DNA of 64,000 nucleotides from an uncultured Sutterella sp. (GTDB lineage Bacteria; Pseudomonadota; Gammaproteobacteria; Burkholderiales; Burkholderiaceae_F): contig CAJKAP010000007.1 of NCBI GenBank assembly GCA_905197905.1, positions 68,739 to 132,738 on the forward strand, in the 5' to 3' direction. The notes beneath the pieces are model-generated. The model saw nothing but the letters and a program-made list of their open reading frames with translations, had not been told where the DNA came from and did no database searches. Shown here piece after piece: positions 16,093 through 25,427 of this stretch (positions within the stretch are counted from its first letter, which is position 1; each line of letters opens with the position of its first letter). A program made the translations under genes and the position numbers.

Positions 16093-18072
16093 ATGGCTAC
16101 AAAAAGCGCACAGCAAGAAGACTACGGTGTTGATTCCATCCAAGTATTGAAAGGCTTGGAACCGGTGAAGTTGCGCCCAGGGATGTATACCCTCACGGAT
16201 ACGCCGCTACACATTATTCAAGAAGTGATTGATAACGCGAGTGACGAAGTGCTCGCAGGCTACGGCACCAAGATTATGGTGACGAAGCACGTTGACGGCT
16301 CGATTACCGTAGAGGACGATGGGCGTGGAATTCCGTTTGGGATTCACCCCGAAGAAGGTCGCCCTGTGGTGGAATTAGTCTTCACGCAACTGCATGCTGG
16401 CGGTAAGTTCGCGAAAAAAGAGGGTTCTGGCCCTTACTCCTTTGCTGGCGGTTTGCACGGCGTGGGCGTGTCTGTCACTAACGCCCTTTCTTCTCGCATG
16501 GACGTGACTGTCTGGCGTGATGGTCAAGAAGCGCATATCTCTTTTGAAGACGGCCTCGTGGTTGAGCCCTTGTCTCTCGCGCCCTCTAAGCGCGGCAAAA
16601 CGAAGACGGGGACCTCGGTCACCGCTCGCCCCAATCCCCGCTACTTTGATAGCGCTACAGTGCCTGAAGCCGCTCTGCAGCGCCTTTTGCGCTCGAAAGC
16701 CGTTCTTTTGCCTGGCTGCGAAGTCTCTTACACCAATGAAGCCACTGGGCAAACCTTGAGCTGGAAGTACGAAGGTGGCCTTCGTGAATACCTTCTCTCG
16801 GAACTCAATGGCGACGCTTACATCTCGCCCTTTGAAGCCTCGGGTTACGCAGACGAATCCACCGAAGGCTTTTCCGTTGGGGAAGGGGCTGCTTGGGTGG
16901 TCATTTGGACCGCTGAAGGCGCGATTGAGCGCGAAAGCTATGTGAACCTCATTCCAACACCTCAGGGCGGCACCCACGAAGCAGGCTTAAAGGACGGGCT
17001 CTATCAAGCTATGATGGCCTTTATGCAGGCCTACGGTTTACAGAGCAAAAACGTGAAAGTCCTCTCGGAAGACGTCTTCTCGCGCGCTAATTTTGTGCTT
17101 TCCACCAAGTCGATTGATCCGCAATTCCAAGGTCAGACCAAGGAAAAACTGACGAGCCGCGATGCGATGAAGCTGGTGAGTAGCTTTGTGCGTCCGCAGT
17201 TTGAATTCTGGTTAAATGACCACATTGAAGAAGGCAAAAAGCTTGCCGAATTGATCATTGCGCAGGCACAGGCTCGTCAACGCCAGTCGGCGAAATACGA
17301 AAAGCGTAAAACCTCCACCGTGGCCGTGCTACCAGGGAAGCTCACCGACTGCGAAACCGATGATATTAGCCGCAACGAACTCTTCATCGTGGAAGGGGAC
17401 TCGGCAGGCGGTTCCGCTAAGAAGGGTCGCGACAAAGAATTCCAGGCCGTGCTTCCCTTGCGAGGCAAGATTTTGAACACCTGGGAAGTGGACGGCGGCG
17501 AGCTGTTCCGCTCGGACACGATTCACGATATCGCTGTAGCGATTGGCGTGGATCCCCACGCTAAGGATGAAAAGGCGGATTTGCGTGGCCTTCGCTACGG
17601 AAAGATCTGCATTCTCTCTGACGCTGACGTGGACGGCAGCCACATTCAGGTGCTCCTTTTGACGCTTTTCTATCGTCATTTCCCGCAGTTAATCGAGAAG
17701 GGACACGTCTTTGTCGCGATGCCGCCACTCTTTAGAGTGGACGTGCCAAAGCGTGGTAAGAAAGCTGAACGCAAGCTCTACTGCTTGGACGATCGTGAAC
17801 TGCAACGCACGCTCGAGCAGCTTCGCAAAGAAGGCTTTACGGATGAACAAATTTCTATTTCGCGCTTTAAAGGGTTGGGCGAAATGGAGGCCGAACAACT
17901 GGCCGAAACAACCTTACACCCGGATACCCGTCGACTCCTCCCGGTGGCGCTTGGTGGCGTGACTGAGGCGGTAACTCATCAGGTGATGAACCTTTTGATG
18001 GGGGGCAATGAAGCCAATGATCGCCGTCGTTGGATGGAAGTCTTTGGTGACGCAGTGGAAACCGACGTATAA
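16093..18072 (+). CDS. parE: DNA topoisomerase IV subunit B
   Basis: A 659-residue type IIA topoisomerase ATPase subunit that works with ParC to unlink daughter chromosomes. The GHKL ATPase domain shows the VIDNASDEVLAG and GGLHGVGVSVTNALS motifs. The TOPRIM domain shows EGDSAGGSAKKGRD, PLRGKILN and DADVDGSHI. The length fits ParE rather than GyrB, which carries an extra insertion. A TTG at 16063 would add ten residues, but the ATG at 16093 fits the family. parC follows after 18 bases, so the two form an operon. Confidence 0.95.
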   Translation: MATKSAQQEDYGVDSIQVLKGLEPVKLRPGMYTLTDTPLHIIQEVIDNASDEVLAGYGTKIMVTKHVDGSITVEDDGRGIPFGIHPEEGRPVVELVFTQLHAGGKFAKKEGSGPYSFAGGLHGVGVSVTNALSSRMDVTVWRDGQEAHISFEDGLVVEPLSLAPSKRGKTKTGTSVTARPNPRYFDSATVPEAALQRLLRSKAVLLPGCEVSYTNEATGQTLSWKYEGGLREYLLSELNGDAYISPFEASGYADESTEGFSVGEGAAWVVIWTAEGAIERESYVNLIPTPQGGTHEAGLKDGLYQAMMAFMQAYGLQSKNVKVLSEDVFSRANFVLSTKSIDPQFQGQTKEKLTSRDAMKLVSSFVRPQFEFWLNDHIEEGKKLAELIIAQAQARQRQSAKYEKRKTSTVAVLPGKLTDCETDDISRNELFIVEGDSAGGSAKKGRDKEFQAVLPLRGKILNTWEVDGGELFRSDTIHDIAVAIGVDPHAKDEKADLRGLRYGKICILSDADVDGSHIQVLLLTLFYRHFPQLIEKGHVFVAMPPLFRVDVPKRGKKAERKLYCLDDRELQRTLEQLRKEGFTDEQISISRFKGLGEMEAEQLAETTLHPDTRRLLPVALGGVTEAVTHQVMNLLMGGNEANDRRRWMEVFGDAVETDV

Positions 18073-18090
18073 GGGTGAGGAGACAAAAGA

Positions 18091-20856
18091 ATGGGACGCA
18101 AACCAAAATCAACGGCCGAAAATGACAACATGATGACGCTCTTTGGCGACGAAGAGTTCACGGAAACGGAAAATACAGTTGAGAAAGATTCTCAAGAAGA
18201 GGATACTAATAAGAATGAAGCAGAAGTAACCCGCGAAGAAGAGGTTACTCATAATAACGATGAGCTTACAGAAAATGGATCTGAAGAAGAAATTATCTCT
18301 GCAGACGATGCAGAGGATTCCGCAGAGAGTGACGACAGTGATGACGGCCAAGGGGATGGTGATTCTGAAGAACCCGCCCCAGCAGACGTGTCACAAGCCC
18401 TCTCCTTAGACGATGTGATGAGTGGCGAACTCGAAGAGGACGGTGCGCTGACGCTCGCGCGTTATGCCAGCCGAGCCTACCTCGAGTACGCCATGAGCGT
18501 GGTCAAGAGCCGCGCACTCCCCGAAGTCACTGACGGCCAGAAACCCGTGCAGCGCCGCATTTTGATCGACATGGATCGAATGGGGCTCAAGGCTGGCAAC
18601 AAAGTGGTGAAATCCGCGCGTGTCGTGGGTGACGTTTTGGGTAAATATCACCCTCACGGAGACCAGTCCGTCTATGACGCCATGGTTCGTATGGCGCAGG
18701 ACTTCTCGTTACGCTATCCCTTAGTCGACGGTAAAGGCAACTTCGGTAGCCGTGACGGCGACTCGCAAGCCGCTATGCGTTACACGGAAGCGCGCTTGAT
18801 GCCGATTGCCGACTTGCTCCTTGAAGAAGTCGATACGGGCGCCGTGGATTTCGTCCCCAACTATGACGGCAACTTCAATGAACCAGTTGCCCTTCCCGCT
18901 AAATTACCTTTTGTGCTCTTAAATGGCGCCTCGGGGATTGCCGTGGGGATGGCAACGGAAATTCCGTCCCACAACTTAAACGAAGTCGCAGATGCTTGCG
19001 AGCATTTGATTGACTATCCCGAATCCAATATTGACGAGATCATGAACTATCTGCCTGCTCCAGATTTCCCCTGTGGCGCGCAGATTATTAGCCCTCGCTC
19101 AGCCCTTCGTGACATTTACGAAACTGGCCGCGGCAAGATTCGCGTGCGTGCTCGCTATCACTTTGAAGATATGGCACGCGGTCAGTGGCAGTTGGTTGTG
19201 GATGAATTGCCGCCCGATACGTCGTCCGCTGCCGTTTTAAATCAGATTGAATCCATTACGAACCCCAAAGTTCGTAATAAGAAAAAGACACTCACGAGCC
19301 AACAGCAGCAAGCCAAATCCGCCATGCTCGCGCTCCTAGATCGTGCACGCGATGAGTCGGGGAGTGGCACGCCAGTGCGCCTCGTTTTTGAACCGAAATC
19401 TCGCACGATTGACCGTGAAGAATTTGTCCGTACGCTCTTTGCACAAACCTCGCTCGAAAGTAACGTCTCGGTCAACATGGTGATGATCGGCATTGATGGT
19501 CGTCCCCAGCAAAAGAACTTGATCACAATTCTCCAGGAATGGATCCAGTTCCGCACGCAAGTGGTGCGTCGTCGTAGCGAAGCACGCTTAGCGAAGGTGA
19601 ACGACCGTATGCACGTGCTCGAAGGCCGTACGATCGCACTCTTGAACTTAGACCGTGTCATTGAAATCATCCGTCAGGAAGATGAGCCCAAGGCCGTGTT
19701 GATGTCGGAATTTAGTTTGACGGATCGTCAGGCTGAAGACATTCTGGAAATTCGTTTGCGCCAATTGGCTAAGCTTGCCGCGATCGCGATTGAACGCGAA
19801 TTGGCTGAGTTGGAACGCGAAAAAGCAGGGCTCGAGCGCCTCTTGGGTAGCGACACTGTGTTGCGCCGTGCACTCGTGAAAGAAATTCGTGAAGCGGCCA
19901 AACTCTATGGTGACGAACGCCGCACGTTGGTGCGTGAAGCTGAAACGATCGTCAATGAGCAGAAGGTCGTTGATGAACCTGTGACGGTGGTCCTCTCGAA
20001 GAAGGGCTTTATCCTTGTGCGTAAGGGCCACGGACACGATACGTCGCTCATGACCTTCAAGGTGGGTGACGAACTCGATGTGGCGCTTGAATGCCGTAGC
20101 GTGGATGATCTCTACATCATCACCAAGGAAGGCCGTATCCATACGATTCGCGTCTCTGCGCTCCCGAATGGTCGTGGGGATGGGTTGCCAGTGAGCTCCT
20201 TCATTGACGCCGAAAAGGATTCCTTCGCCGGGGTCTTCACTGGTGACGATGAACAGCGTGTGTTGCTTGCCACAAGCGACGGTATGGGGCTTACCTGCCG
20301 CGTGAAGGATCTGCGTAGCTACCAGCGTGTGGGTCGCAGCTTCTTCAAGATTAACGATGGGGCAGAACTCTTGGCACCAGTCTTCTTTAACGATACGTAC
20401 AACCTCTGTGCGAGCGTCTCGACGAATGGCCGCCTCTTAGTCTTCCCGATGGAAGAAATGCGCGAATTGAATCGCGGTGGCCAGGGCGTTGTGGTGATGA
20501 AGCTCGATAACGGTGAATCCGTGGTAGCACTCACGGCGAGTAGCCAGCGTGGTGTGGTCGTGAGTGGCATCGGCCGCGGTGGTAAGCAGCGCGATGTGCA
20601 AATCACGAAGCGCTCCTTTGAAGAGTTCGCTTCGCACCGTGCGCGTAAGGGCCGTCCGATTGGTATCTCCTGGAAGGCTGAAAAGGTGACTGCGCTCCCC
20701 GCTGAAGAAGAGTCGAGCACTTCTGGCTCTGAAGGCGGTTCCGCACAAGGAAGACGCTCTCATAGTGGTAGGCTTTTCTACGACCAAAGAAGGAGGCGAG
20801 GAAAAACCGCGAAAAAACCTTCACAAACGGGCGCTTTTCTCGTTAGCATTAAATAA
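18091..20856 (+). CDS. parC: DNA topoisomerase IV subunit A with acidic N-terminal extension
   Basis: A 921-residue strand-cleaving subunit partnering ParE. The catalytic tyrosine is Y231 in AMRYTEARL, about 110 residues later than in E. coli ParC. The shift is due to an N-terminal extension very rich in Glu, Asp, Asn and Ser (about residues 20-115) with AT-richer coding than the rest. The winged-helix, tower and C-terminal propeller regions follow (RGGQGVVVM and GRGGKQRDVQ repeats). The protein ends in a basic tail containing RRRRGKTAKK. The extension reads straight into the core with no frameshift. The role of the tails is unknown. Confidence 0.93.
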   Translation: MGRKPKSTAENDNMMTLFGDEEFTETENTVEKDSQEEDTNKNEAEVTREEEVTHNNDELTENGSEEEIISADDAEDSAESDDSDDGQGDGDSEEPAPADVSQALSLDDVMSGELEEDGALTLARYASRAYLEYAMSVVKSRALPEVTDGQKPVQRRILIDMDRMGLKAGNKVVKSARVVGDVLGKYHPHGDQSVYDAMVRMAQDFSLRYPLVDGKGNFGSRDGDSQAAMRYTEARLMPIADLLLEEVDTGAVDFVPNYDGNFNEPVALPAKLPFVLLNGASGIAVGMATEIPSHNLNEVADACEHLIDYPESNIDEIMNYLPAPDFPCGAQIISPRSALRDIYETGRGKIRVRARYHFEDMARGQWQLVVDELPPDTSSAAVLNQIESITNPKVRNKKKTLTSQQQQAKSAMLALLDRARDESGSGTPVRLVFEPKSRTIDREEFVRTLFAQTSLESNVSVNMVMIGIDGRPQQKNLITILQEWIQFRTQVVRRRSEARLAKVNDRMHVLEGRTIALLNLDRVIEIIRQEDEPKAVLMSEFSLTDRQAEDILEIRLRQLAKLAAIAIERELAELEREKAGLERLLGSDTVLRRALVKEIREAAKLYGDERRTLVREAETIVNEQKVVDEPVTVVLSKKGFILVRKGHGHDTSLMTFKVGDELDVALECRSVDDLYIITKEGRIHTIRVSALPNGRGDGLPVSSFIDAEKDSFAGVFTGDDEQRVLLATSDGMGLTCRVKDLRSYQRVGRSFFKINDGAELLAPVFFNDTYNLCASVSTNGRLLVFPMEEMRELNRGGQGVVVMKLDNGESVVALTASSQRGVVVSGIGRGGKQRDVQITKRSFEEFASHRARKGRPIGISWKAEKVTALPAEEESSTSGSEGGSAQGRRSHSGRLFYDQRRRRGKTAKKPSQTGAFLVSIK

Positions 20857-21005
20857 AAGATCCGTCAACGCTCATTGAGGCACTTTGTTTAGAGAGGATG
20901 AATGGTGCTCTCCGCACTTAATGAGTGACAGGAAATCCATACTGCCAAAATAAGGAGACAGGGCTCTGGCGCTGAGATTAGCCAGAGGAACCTTGCGACA
21001 GTTCT

Positions 21006-22901
21006 ATGAAAGAAAAAATTGTGCGTTATCTCAAGAGTCTCTCCGCGAGACTCTTATTGCTCACATTTATCTGGGTGAGCTTTATCTCGGTTCTCGTGGG
21101 CTATACGATGTTGCTCAACTGGCAGCTCGAAGCTTCCTCCGCCGCCACGAAAACGATTACCGACATGCGCTACCACACTTTCCGTGTGGTGATTCTCTCA
21201 CAGCCTATTTATTCCACTGAAACGTTTGACGCGGAAGTGAAAACGATCAACGACTCGTATGCGCTCCTCAAGAAAGGGGATCCTTGGTTGCCGTTGATGT
21301 TGCCACCTGGTGAAAAGATCCAAGAAGGCTTGGAGACCGTTTCGATCGAATGGTTTGATCGCCTGCTGCCGATTTTGCGTGCCGCCCGTGAGCATAAAGA
21401 AGGGGTCAATATTGATGCCACCCGAAAGCTCGTGGCGAGCCTTTCTGCGCTGACGGAAAAGGTCGAAGAAGATCGCACTTACTTCCTCTGGCAGCTTCGC
21501 TACTTGCAGATTTCGCTCATTATCATGGCGATCTGCTCGCTCTTTGTGATCATGTTCTTGCTCCTTCGCTGGGTCGTGCGCCCAGTGGATAGGTTGGGTG
21601 AGGCAATTCATCGCTTGAGTTCAGGGGATTTGAGTGCCCGTGTGGATCATTGCGGTGAAGACGAAATTGGTCAGATCGCCCAGGGCTTTAACTTGATGGC
21701 AGATCGCCTCGAAAATTCTTACGACAACCTCGAACAGAAGGTGGCCGAGAAGACCGCTTCTGTGCAGGAAAAGAATAGCTACTTGGCGCAGCTCTATGAA
21801 ATGACCGCGTTCTTCGCGCAGCAGCGTAGCCAAGAAGAAATCATCGAAGGCTTTGTTTCGCGCATTATCCGCCACTCCAACGCCGATGCTTGTACGGTGC
21901 ACATCATTGACGAGTCCTCTGGCTTGATGCAGCTCGATGCGGCCGATGGGATTAGTGGCGATTTGCTCTATCAGCTCTCTCGCTTTAAGAAAGACGAAGA
22001 TGTGGTGCGCAACGTGCTCGAAAAGAGCTACCCCGTGTGCCTGCACTTGAAAGAGTCTGATGATCCGCTCTCGCAGAGCTTGCGTGCTCAGGGCTTTAAC
22101 GTGATTTATAGCTTCCAGATTCGTTCCACAACGGGCGACATTGGGGTCTATTCGCTTTACTTTAAGTCGGGTCCGCGCTTGACGACTCAGTTGGTGCGTC
22201 TCTTAAAGAACTTTGCCTCGCATTTTGGGATTGCCATTCAGAACGCTCGCTTAAACGAGCGAGACAGCCAGTTTGCGGTGGTCCAAGAACGTCAGTTGCT
22301 CGCTCAGGGCTTGCACGATTCGATCGCTCAGGCGCTCTCCTTCTTGAATTTGCAGGTGCAGTTCTTAACTGAGGCTATTGAGCGCAACGATATCCCACTT
22401 CGAGACGATAGTCTTGCTTCGATCCGTAAGGGCGTGCAGGAATGCTACGAAGACGTGCGTGAGTTGCTGTTGAACTTCCGTGAACGCTTGCACAAAGAAG
22501 ACTTTATCGAAGGCGTGCAGACCGTGATCAAACGCTTTGAAGGTCAGGCACATGTTCAGACGAAACTCAAAGTCGTCGACAAGGGCATTGGGCTCACACC
22601 ACGCCAGAAGTTGCAGGTGATCTTCATTATTCAGGAAGCGCTCTCTAACGTGCGTAAACACGCTCAGGCGCAGTCTGTGTTGATTACGATCGATAACCGC
22701 GAAGACCTTCGCGTCAACATCTTGGACGACGGTGTCGGGTTAGACGAAGAAGTGGTTGAAGCGCGTAAGGGGCAGCATGTCGGCCTCTCGATTATGTCCG
22801 AGCGTGCGAAGCGCATTGGTGCGACGCTCTCCGTTTCGAGAGCAGGCCCAGAAGGCGGTACCTTGGTGTCGCTCTTCTTAGGAAAAGACGCTCGCCATTA
22901 A
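21006..22901 (+). CDS. NarX-type sensor histidine kinase, orphan
   Basis: A 631-residue membrane sensor kinase. Two transmembrane helices (about 13-38 and 168-187) bracket a periplasmic domain with a NarX/NarQ-like P-box remnant, DMRYHTFRVV, at 53-62. A HAMP domain, a coiled coil and a GAF domain follow. The HisKA_3 core has phospho-acceptor H437 in QGLHDSIAQ, and the ATPase shows NVRKHA and DDGVG motifs. This architecture fits nitrate/nitrite sensors. No NarL-type response regulator lies next to it: the gene stands alone and ends with a strong terminator. The ligand cannot be confirmed because the P-box is degenerate. Confidence 0.85.
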   Translation: MKEKIVRYLKSLSARLLLLTFIWVSFISVLVGYTMLLNWQLEASSAATKTITDMRYHTFRVVILSQPIYSTETFDAEVKTINDSYALLKKGDPWLPLMLPPGEKIQEGLETVSIEWFDRLLPILRAAREHKEGVNIDATRKLVASLSALTEKVEEDRTYFLWQLRYLQISLIIMAICSLFVIMFLLLRWVVRPVDRLGEAIHRLSSGDLSARVDHCGEDEIGQIAQGFNLMADRLENSYDNLEQKVAEKTASVQEKNSYLAQLYEMTAFFAQQRSQEEIIEGFVSRIIRHSNADACTVHIIDESSGLMQLDAADGISGDLLYQLSRFKKDEDVVRNVLEKSYPVCLHLKESDDPLSQSLRAQGFNVIYSFQIRSTTGDIGVYSLYFKSGPRLTTQLVRLLKNFASHFGIAIQNARLNERDSQFAVVQERQLLAQGLHDSIAQALSFLNLQVQFLTEAIERNDIPLRDDSLASIRKGVQECYEDVRELLLNFRERLHKEDFIEGVQTVIKRFEGQAHVQTKLKVVDKGIGLTPRQKLQVIFIIQEALSNVRKHAQAQSVLITIDNREDLRVNILDDGVGLDEEVVEARKGQHVGLSIMSERAKRIGATLSVSRAGPEGGTLVSLFLGKDARH

Positions 22902-22914
22902 TGCTTCTTGAGAG

Positions 22915-22942
22915 CCTCAGCCACCTGGCTGAGGTTTTCTTT
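22915..22942 (+). terminator. rho-independent terminator of the sensor kinase
   Basis: CCTCAGCC pairs perfectly with GGCTGAGG around ACCT, followed by TTTTCTTTT. Confidence 0.92.
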
Positions 22943-22950
22943 TGGGTGCA

Positions 22951-22991
22951 GAAAAACAAAGTCCACACGGCTTTAACACCATGTGGACTTT
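22951..22991 (-). terminator. rho-independent terminator of the aminotransferase
   Basis: AAAGTCCACA (22958-22967) pairs with TGTGGACTTT (22982-22991). On the minus strand the stem is followed by GTTTTTC. Confidence 0.88.
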
Positions 22992-23017
22992 GCGCTTTTG
23001 AGGAGATTAACCTCGAA

Positions 23018-24244
23018 TTAGAGACCGCGTTCTTCGATCAAGGAAGCGAGTGCCTTAGCAAGGGATTCCACGCCTGCGCGGATCTTCTGCGAAGGTACTG
23101 TCACAAACGAGAGGCGGCAGTGATCGACTTCTGCGTTCTGGCTATAGAACGCTTCGCCCGGCACAAAGCCAACTGGCACGTCAGAATCCAACACACGACG
23201 CAAGAGGTCAGCAGAGTTGAGTCCCTTCGGGAGGTTCAACCAGATGAACATACCGCCAGAGGGGTGCGTCCAAGAGACCTGTGGGTGCTTCGGCATATGA
23301 AGTTCAAGGCTGTCGAGCATCACCTGAGCCTTTTCGCGGTAGAGCTTACGCACGTTAGGCAAATGGGTGTCGAGCAAGCCAGCATTCATCACGCGAGCGG
23401 TGAGCAACTGGGTGTAGGTGCTCGTGTGCAAGTCCATATTGGTCTTTACCTGCACGAGCGCCTGAAGCACGTGCTTCGGACCGCAGATGTAGCCCAAACG
23501 AAGGCCAGGCGCCAAAATCTTACTCATCGTCCCGACGCGAAGGGTGCGTTCTGGGGCGAAAGCACGCAAGGAGCGCGGGGGCTTGTCGCCGTAATAGAGT
23601 TCACCGTAAGGATTGTCTTCCACAATCCAGAAATCGTATTCGCGAGCCTTATCAGCCAACTGCTGACGACGTTCTTCATCAATCGTCAAACCAGTCGGAT
23701 TCTGGAACGTAGGCATCACATAGGCAAAGCGCGCATCACGGGCTTCTTCGCCAATCTTCGTCGGGTCCAAACCCTTGTCGTCATGCTGAAGGTCAACGTA
23801 CTTCGGCTGGCAGAGGTTAAAGGCGAAGAGGGCGCCCAAATAGGTGGGGCGTTCAACCAAAATCTTGGCACCTGGATCCACGAACGTACGAGCGATCAAG
23901 TCCAAAGCCTGCTGAGAGCCACTCACGATGATGACTTCGTCGGCAGAGGTCGGAACGCCTGCCTGGGTTTCATAACTTGCAATTGCGTTGCGAAGACTTG
24001 CCATGCCAGCTGCGCCCGAGTACTGCAATGCAGTCAATGCTTCGTTTTCGAGCGTGCGATCTGCCGCTTCCTGAATGGCCTTAACAGGGAAACCTTCCGG
24101 CGAGGGAAGGCCACCGGCGAAACTAATCACTTCAGGACGGTTAGCCAATGCGAGAATCTGGGCAATCACGGAGGAGGCTTTAGGTTTCCCGATGAGGCTA
24201 TAGGTCGGCGTCACGCATTCTTGGCAATGAGAGTCTTCTGTCAT
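23018..24244 (-). CDS. PLP-dependent aminotransferase, class I/II (LysN / 2-aminoadipate transaminase-like)
   Basis: A 408-residue fold-type I aminotransferase. The PLP-binding lysine lies in GTMSKILAPGLRLGY. SGSQQALDLIARTF and VERPTYLGA are typical of the LysN/Aro8-like branch, which is also the catalytic half of MocR regulators. No helix-turn-helix domain is fused here, so it is an enzyme, probably acting on 2-aminoadipate, aromatic or branched-chain amino acids. It is a single-gene unit with its own terminator. The natural substrate cannot be deduced from sequence alone. Confidence 0.9.
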   Translation of the reverse strand: MTEDSHCQECVTPTYSLIGKPKASSVIAQILALANRPEVISFAGGLPSPEGFPVKAIQEAADRTLENEALTALQYSGAAGMASLRNAIASYETQAGVPTSADEVIIVSGSQQALDLIARTFVDPGAKILVERPTYLGALFAFNLCQPKYVDLQHDDKGLDPTKIGEEARDARFAYVMPTFQNPTGLTIDEERRQQLADKAREYDFWIVEDNPYGELYYGDKPPRSLRAFAPERTLRVGTMSKILAPGLRLGYICGPKHVLQALVQVKTNMDLHTSTYTQLLTARVMNAGLLDTHLPNVRKLYREKAQVMLDSLELHMPKHPQVSWTHPSGGMFIWLNLPKGLNSADLLRRVLDSDVPVGFVPGEAFYSQNAEVDHCRLSFVTVPSQKIRAGVESLAKALASLIEERGL

Positions 24245-24492
24245 AATGAAATTCCCAGATAAGTATGTTAGAGAGAGAAAAAATCCTTCGTTGAAGTCCT
24301 TATTTCTTCTTACTTCGTCACGAAGGAGGAGGTCCTACCCGATTCATTTCGAGAGGGGGTTTATCCATTGTATGGCGCGAGCCCCCGATAAATCGGGCGC
24401 GAAAAAAATAATTTGCGCCTCACTTTCAATGGATCAGTCTTATTAAGTAGTATTCACTATAAAAGTGGCAAAAAATGCTCAGTTTGAGCACG

Positions 24493-24525
24493 AAAAAGGC
24501 GTATCCCGCAAAAGATACGCCTTTT
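24493..24525 (-). terminator. rho-independent terminator of the fpr-rnfB-nth operon
   Basis: AAAAGGCGTATC (24494-24505) pairs perfectly with GATACGCCTTTT (24514-24525). The minus strand ends in CGCCTTTTTC just past the nth stop. Confidence 0.9.
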
Positions 24526-24530
24526 GTGCT

Positions 24531-25379
24531 TTAAGCCTTAGCCGCTGTTTTCTTTTTAGCGGGAGCTTTTTTGGCTTTGGTCTCGGTGGCTTTAACTGCC
24601 ACTTTCTTGACTGTCTTTTTAGTCGAGGCTTCCGTTGCCGCTTTTGCCGTGCTCTTCTTGGCAGGAGCTTTCTTTGCGGGAGCCTTCTTAGCCTTAGCTG
24701 GTTTTTCAGCCGCAATTTCCTTTGTACTCACGCCAAGATCTAAGCGCTCGGCTTTTTCTGGTGCATTGCAAAATTCAGCAATAGGGCAGCGCTCACACTC
24801 TGGCGAGCGCGCCTTACAGATGTAGCGCCCGTGAAGCAAAATCCAGTGGTGAGCATTTTCTAAGAACTGCGGGGGCACTTGCTTGTAGAGCGCCTCTTCT
24901 ACGTCGTCTGGCGTCTTGCCTGGCGCAAAGCCCGTACGATTGCAAACGCGGAAAATATGCGTATCCACCGCGATACGTGGCTGATGGAAGGCGACGTTCA
25001 GCACCACATTGGCCGTCTTGCGACCCACACCAGGAAGTTTAATCAAGTCTTCAAAGCGCTCTGGGACCTTGCCTCCAAAGTCTTTGAGAATCATCTCGGC
25101 CATAGCGACGATGTGCTTGGCTTTCGAGCGATAAAGCCCAATCGTCTGGATGTAGGGAATAATTCCATCAACGCCTAAAGCGGCAATTTGTTCCGGTGTA
25201 TTGGCAACGGGGAAAAGCTTTGCCGTCGCGATATTGACGCCTTTGTCGGTGCTTTGCGCTGAGAGCGCCACTGCAACGATCAGCTCGTAGGGCGTGGTGT
25301 AATTCAATTCACTTTTGGGGTTGGGGTGCTCGTCGACGAGACGTTGCATAAATTCTGTGCGCTCTTTTAGTGTCAACAT
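24531..25379 (-). CDS. nth: endonuclease III with lysine/alanine-rich C-terminal tail
   Basis: A 282-residue DNA glycosylase/AP-lyase that removes oxidised pyrimidines. The helix-hairpin-helix LPGVGRKTANVVLN with the catalytic Lys and the downstream VDTHIFRV Asp are intact. The [4Fe-4S] cluster motif CKARSPECERCPIAEFC gives Cys spacing 6-2-5. The family is about 211 residues long. Here a further 60 or so residues form a histone-H1-like tail of AKKAP and PAKKA repeats. The gene is last in an fpr-rnfB-nth operon, 48 bases after rnfB. Confidence 0.95.
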   Translation of the reverse strand: MLTLKERTEFMQRLVDEHPNPKSELNYTTPYELIVAVALSAQSTDKGVNIATAKLFPVANTPEQIAALGVDGIIPYIQTIGLYRSKAKHIVAMAEMILKDFGGKVPERFEDLIKLPGVGRKTANVVLNVAFHQPRIAVDTHIFRVCNRTGFAPGKTPDDVEEALYKQVPPQFLENAHHWILLHGRYICKARSPECERCPIAEFCNAPEKAERLDLGVSTKEIAAEKPAKAKKAPAKKAPAKKSTAKAATEASTKKTVKKVAVKATETKAKKAPAKKKTAAKA

Positions 25380-25427
25380 GACTATCTCCTAACAGGTTCT
25401 CAGAAACATTGCGGTGAGTAGGGGTCT

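Noticed and set aside
22901..24262. A 453-codon plus-strand open frame
   Set aside because: It lies antisense to the aminotransferase, whose PLP and substrate motifs are intact. It has no recognisable family and starts inside the sensor-kinase terminator region.
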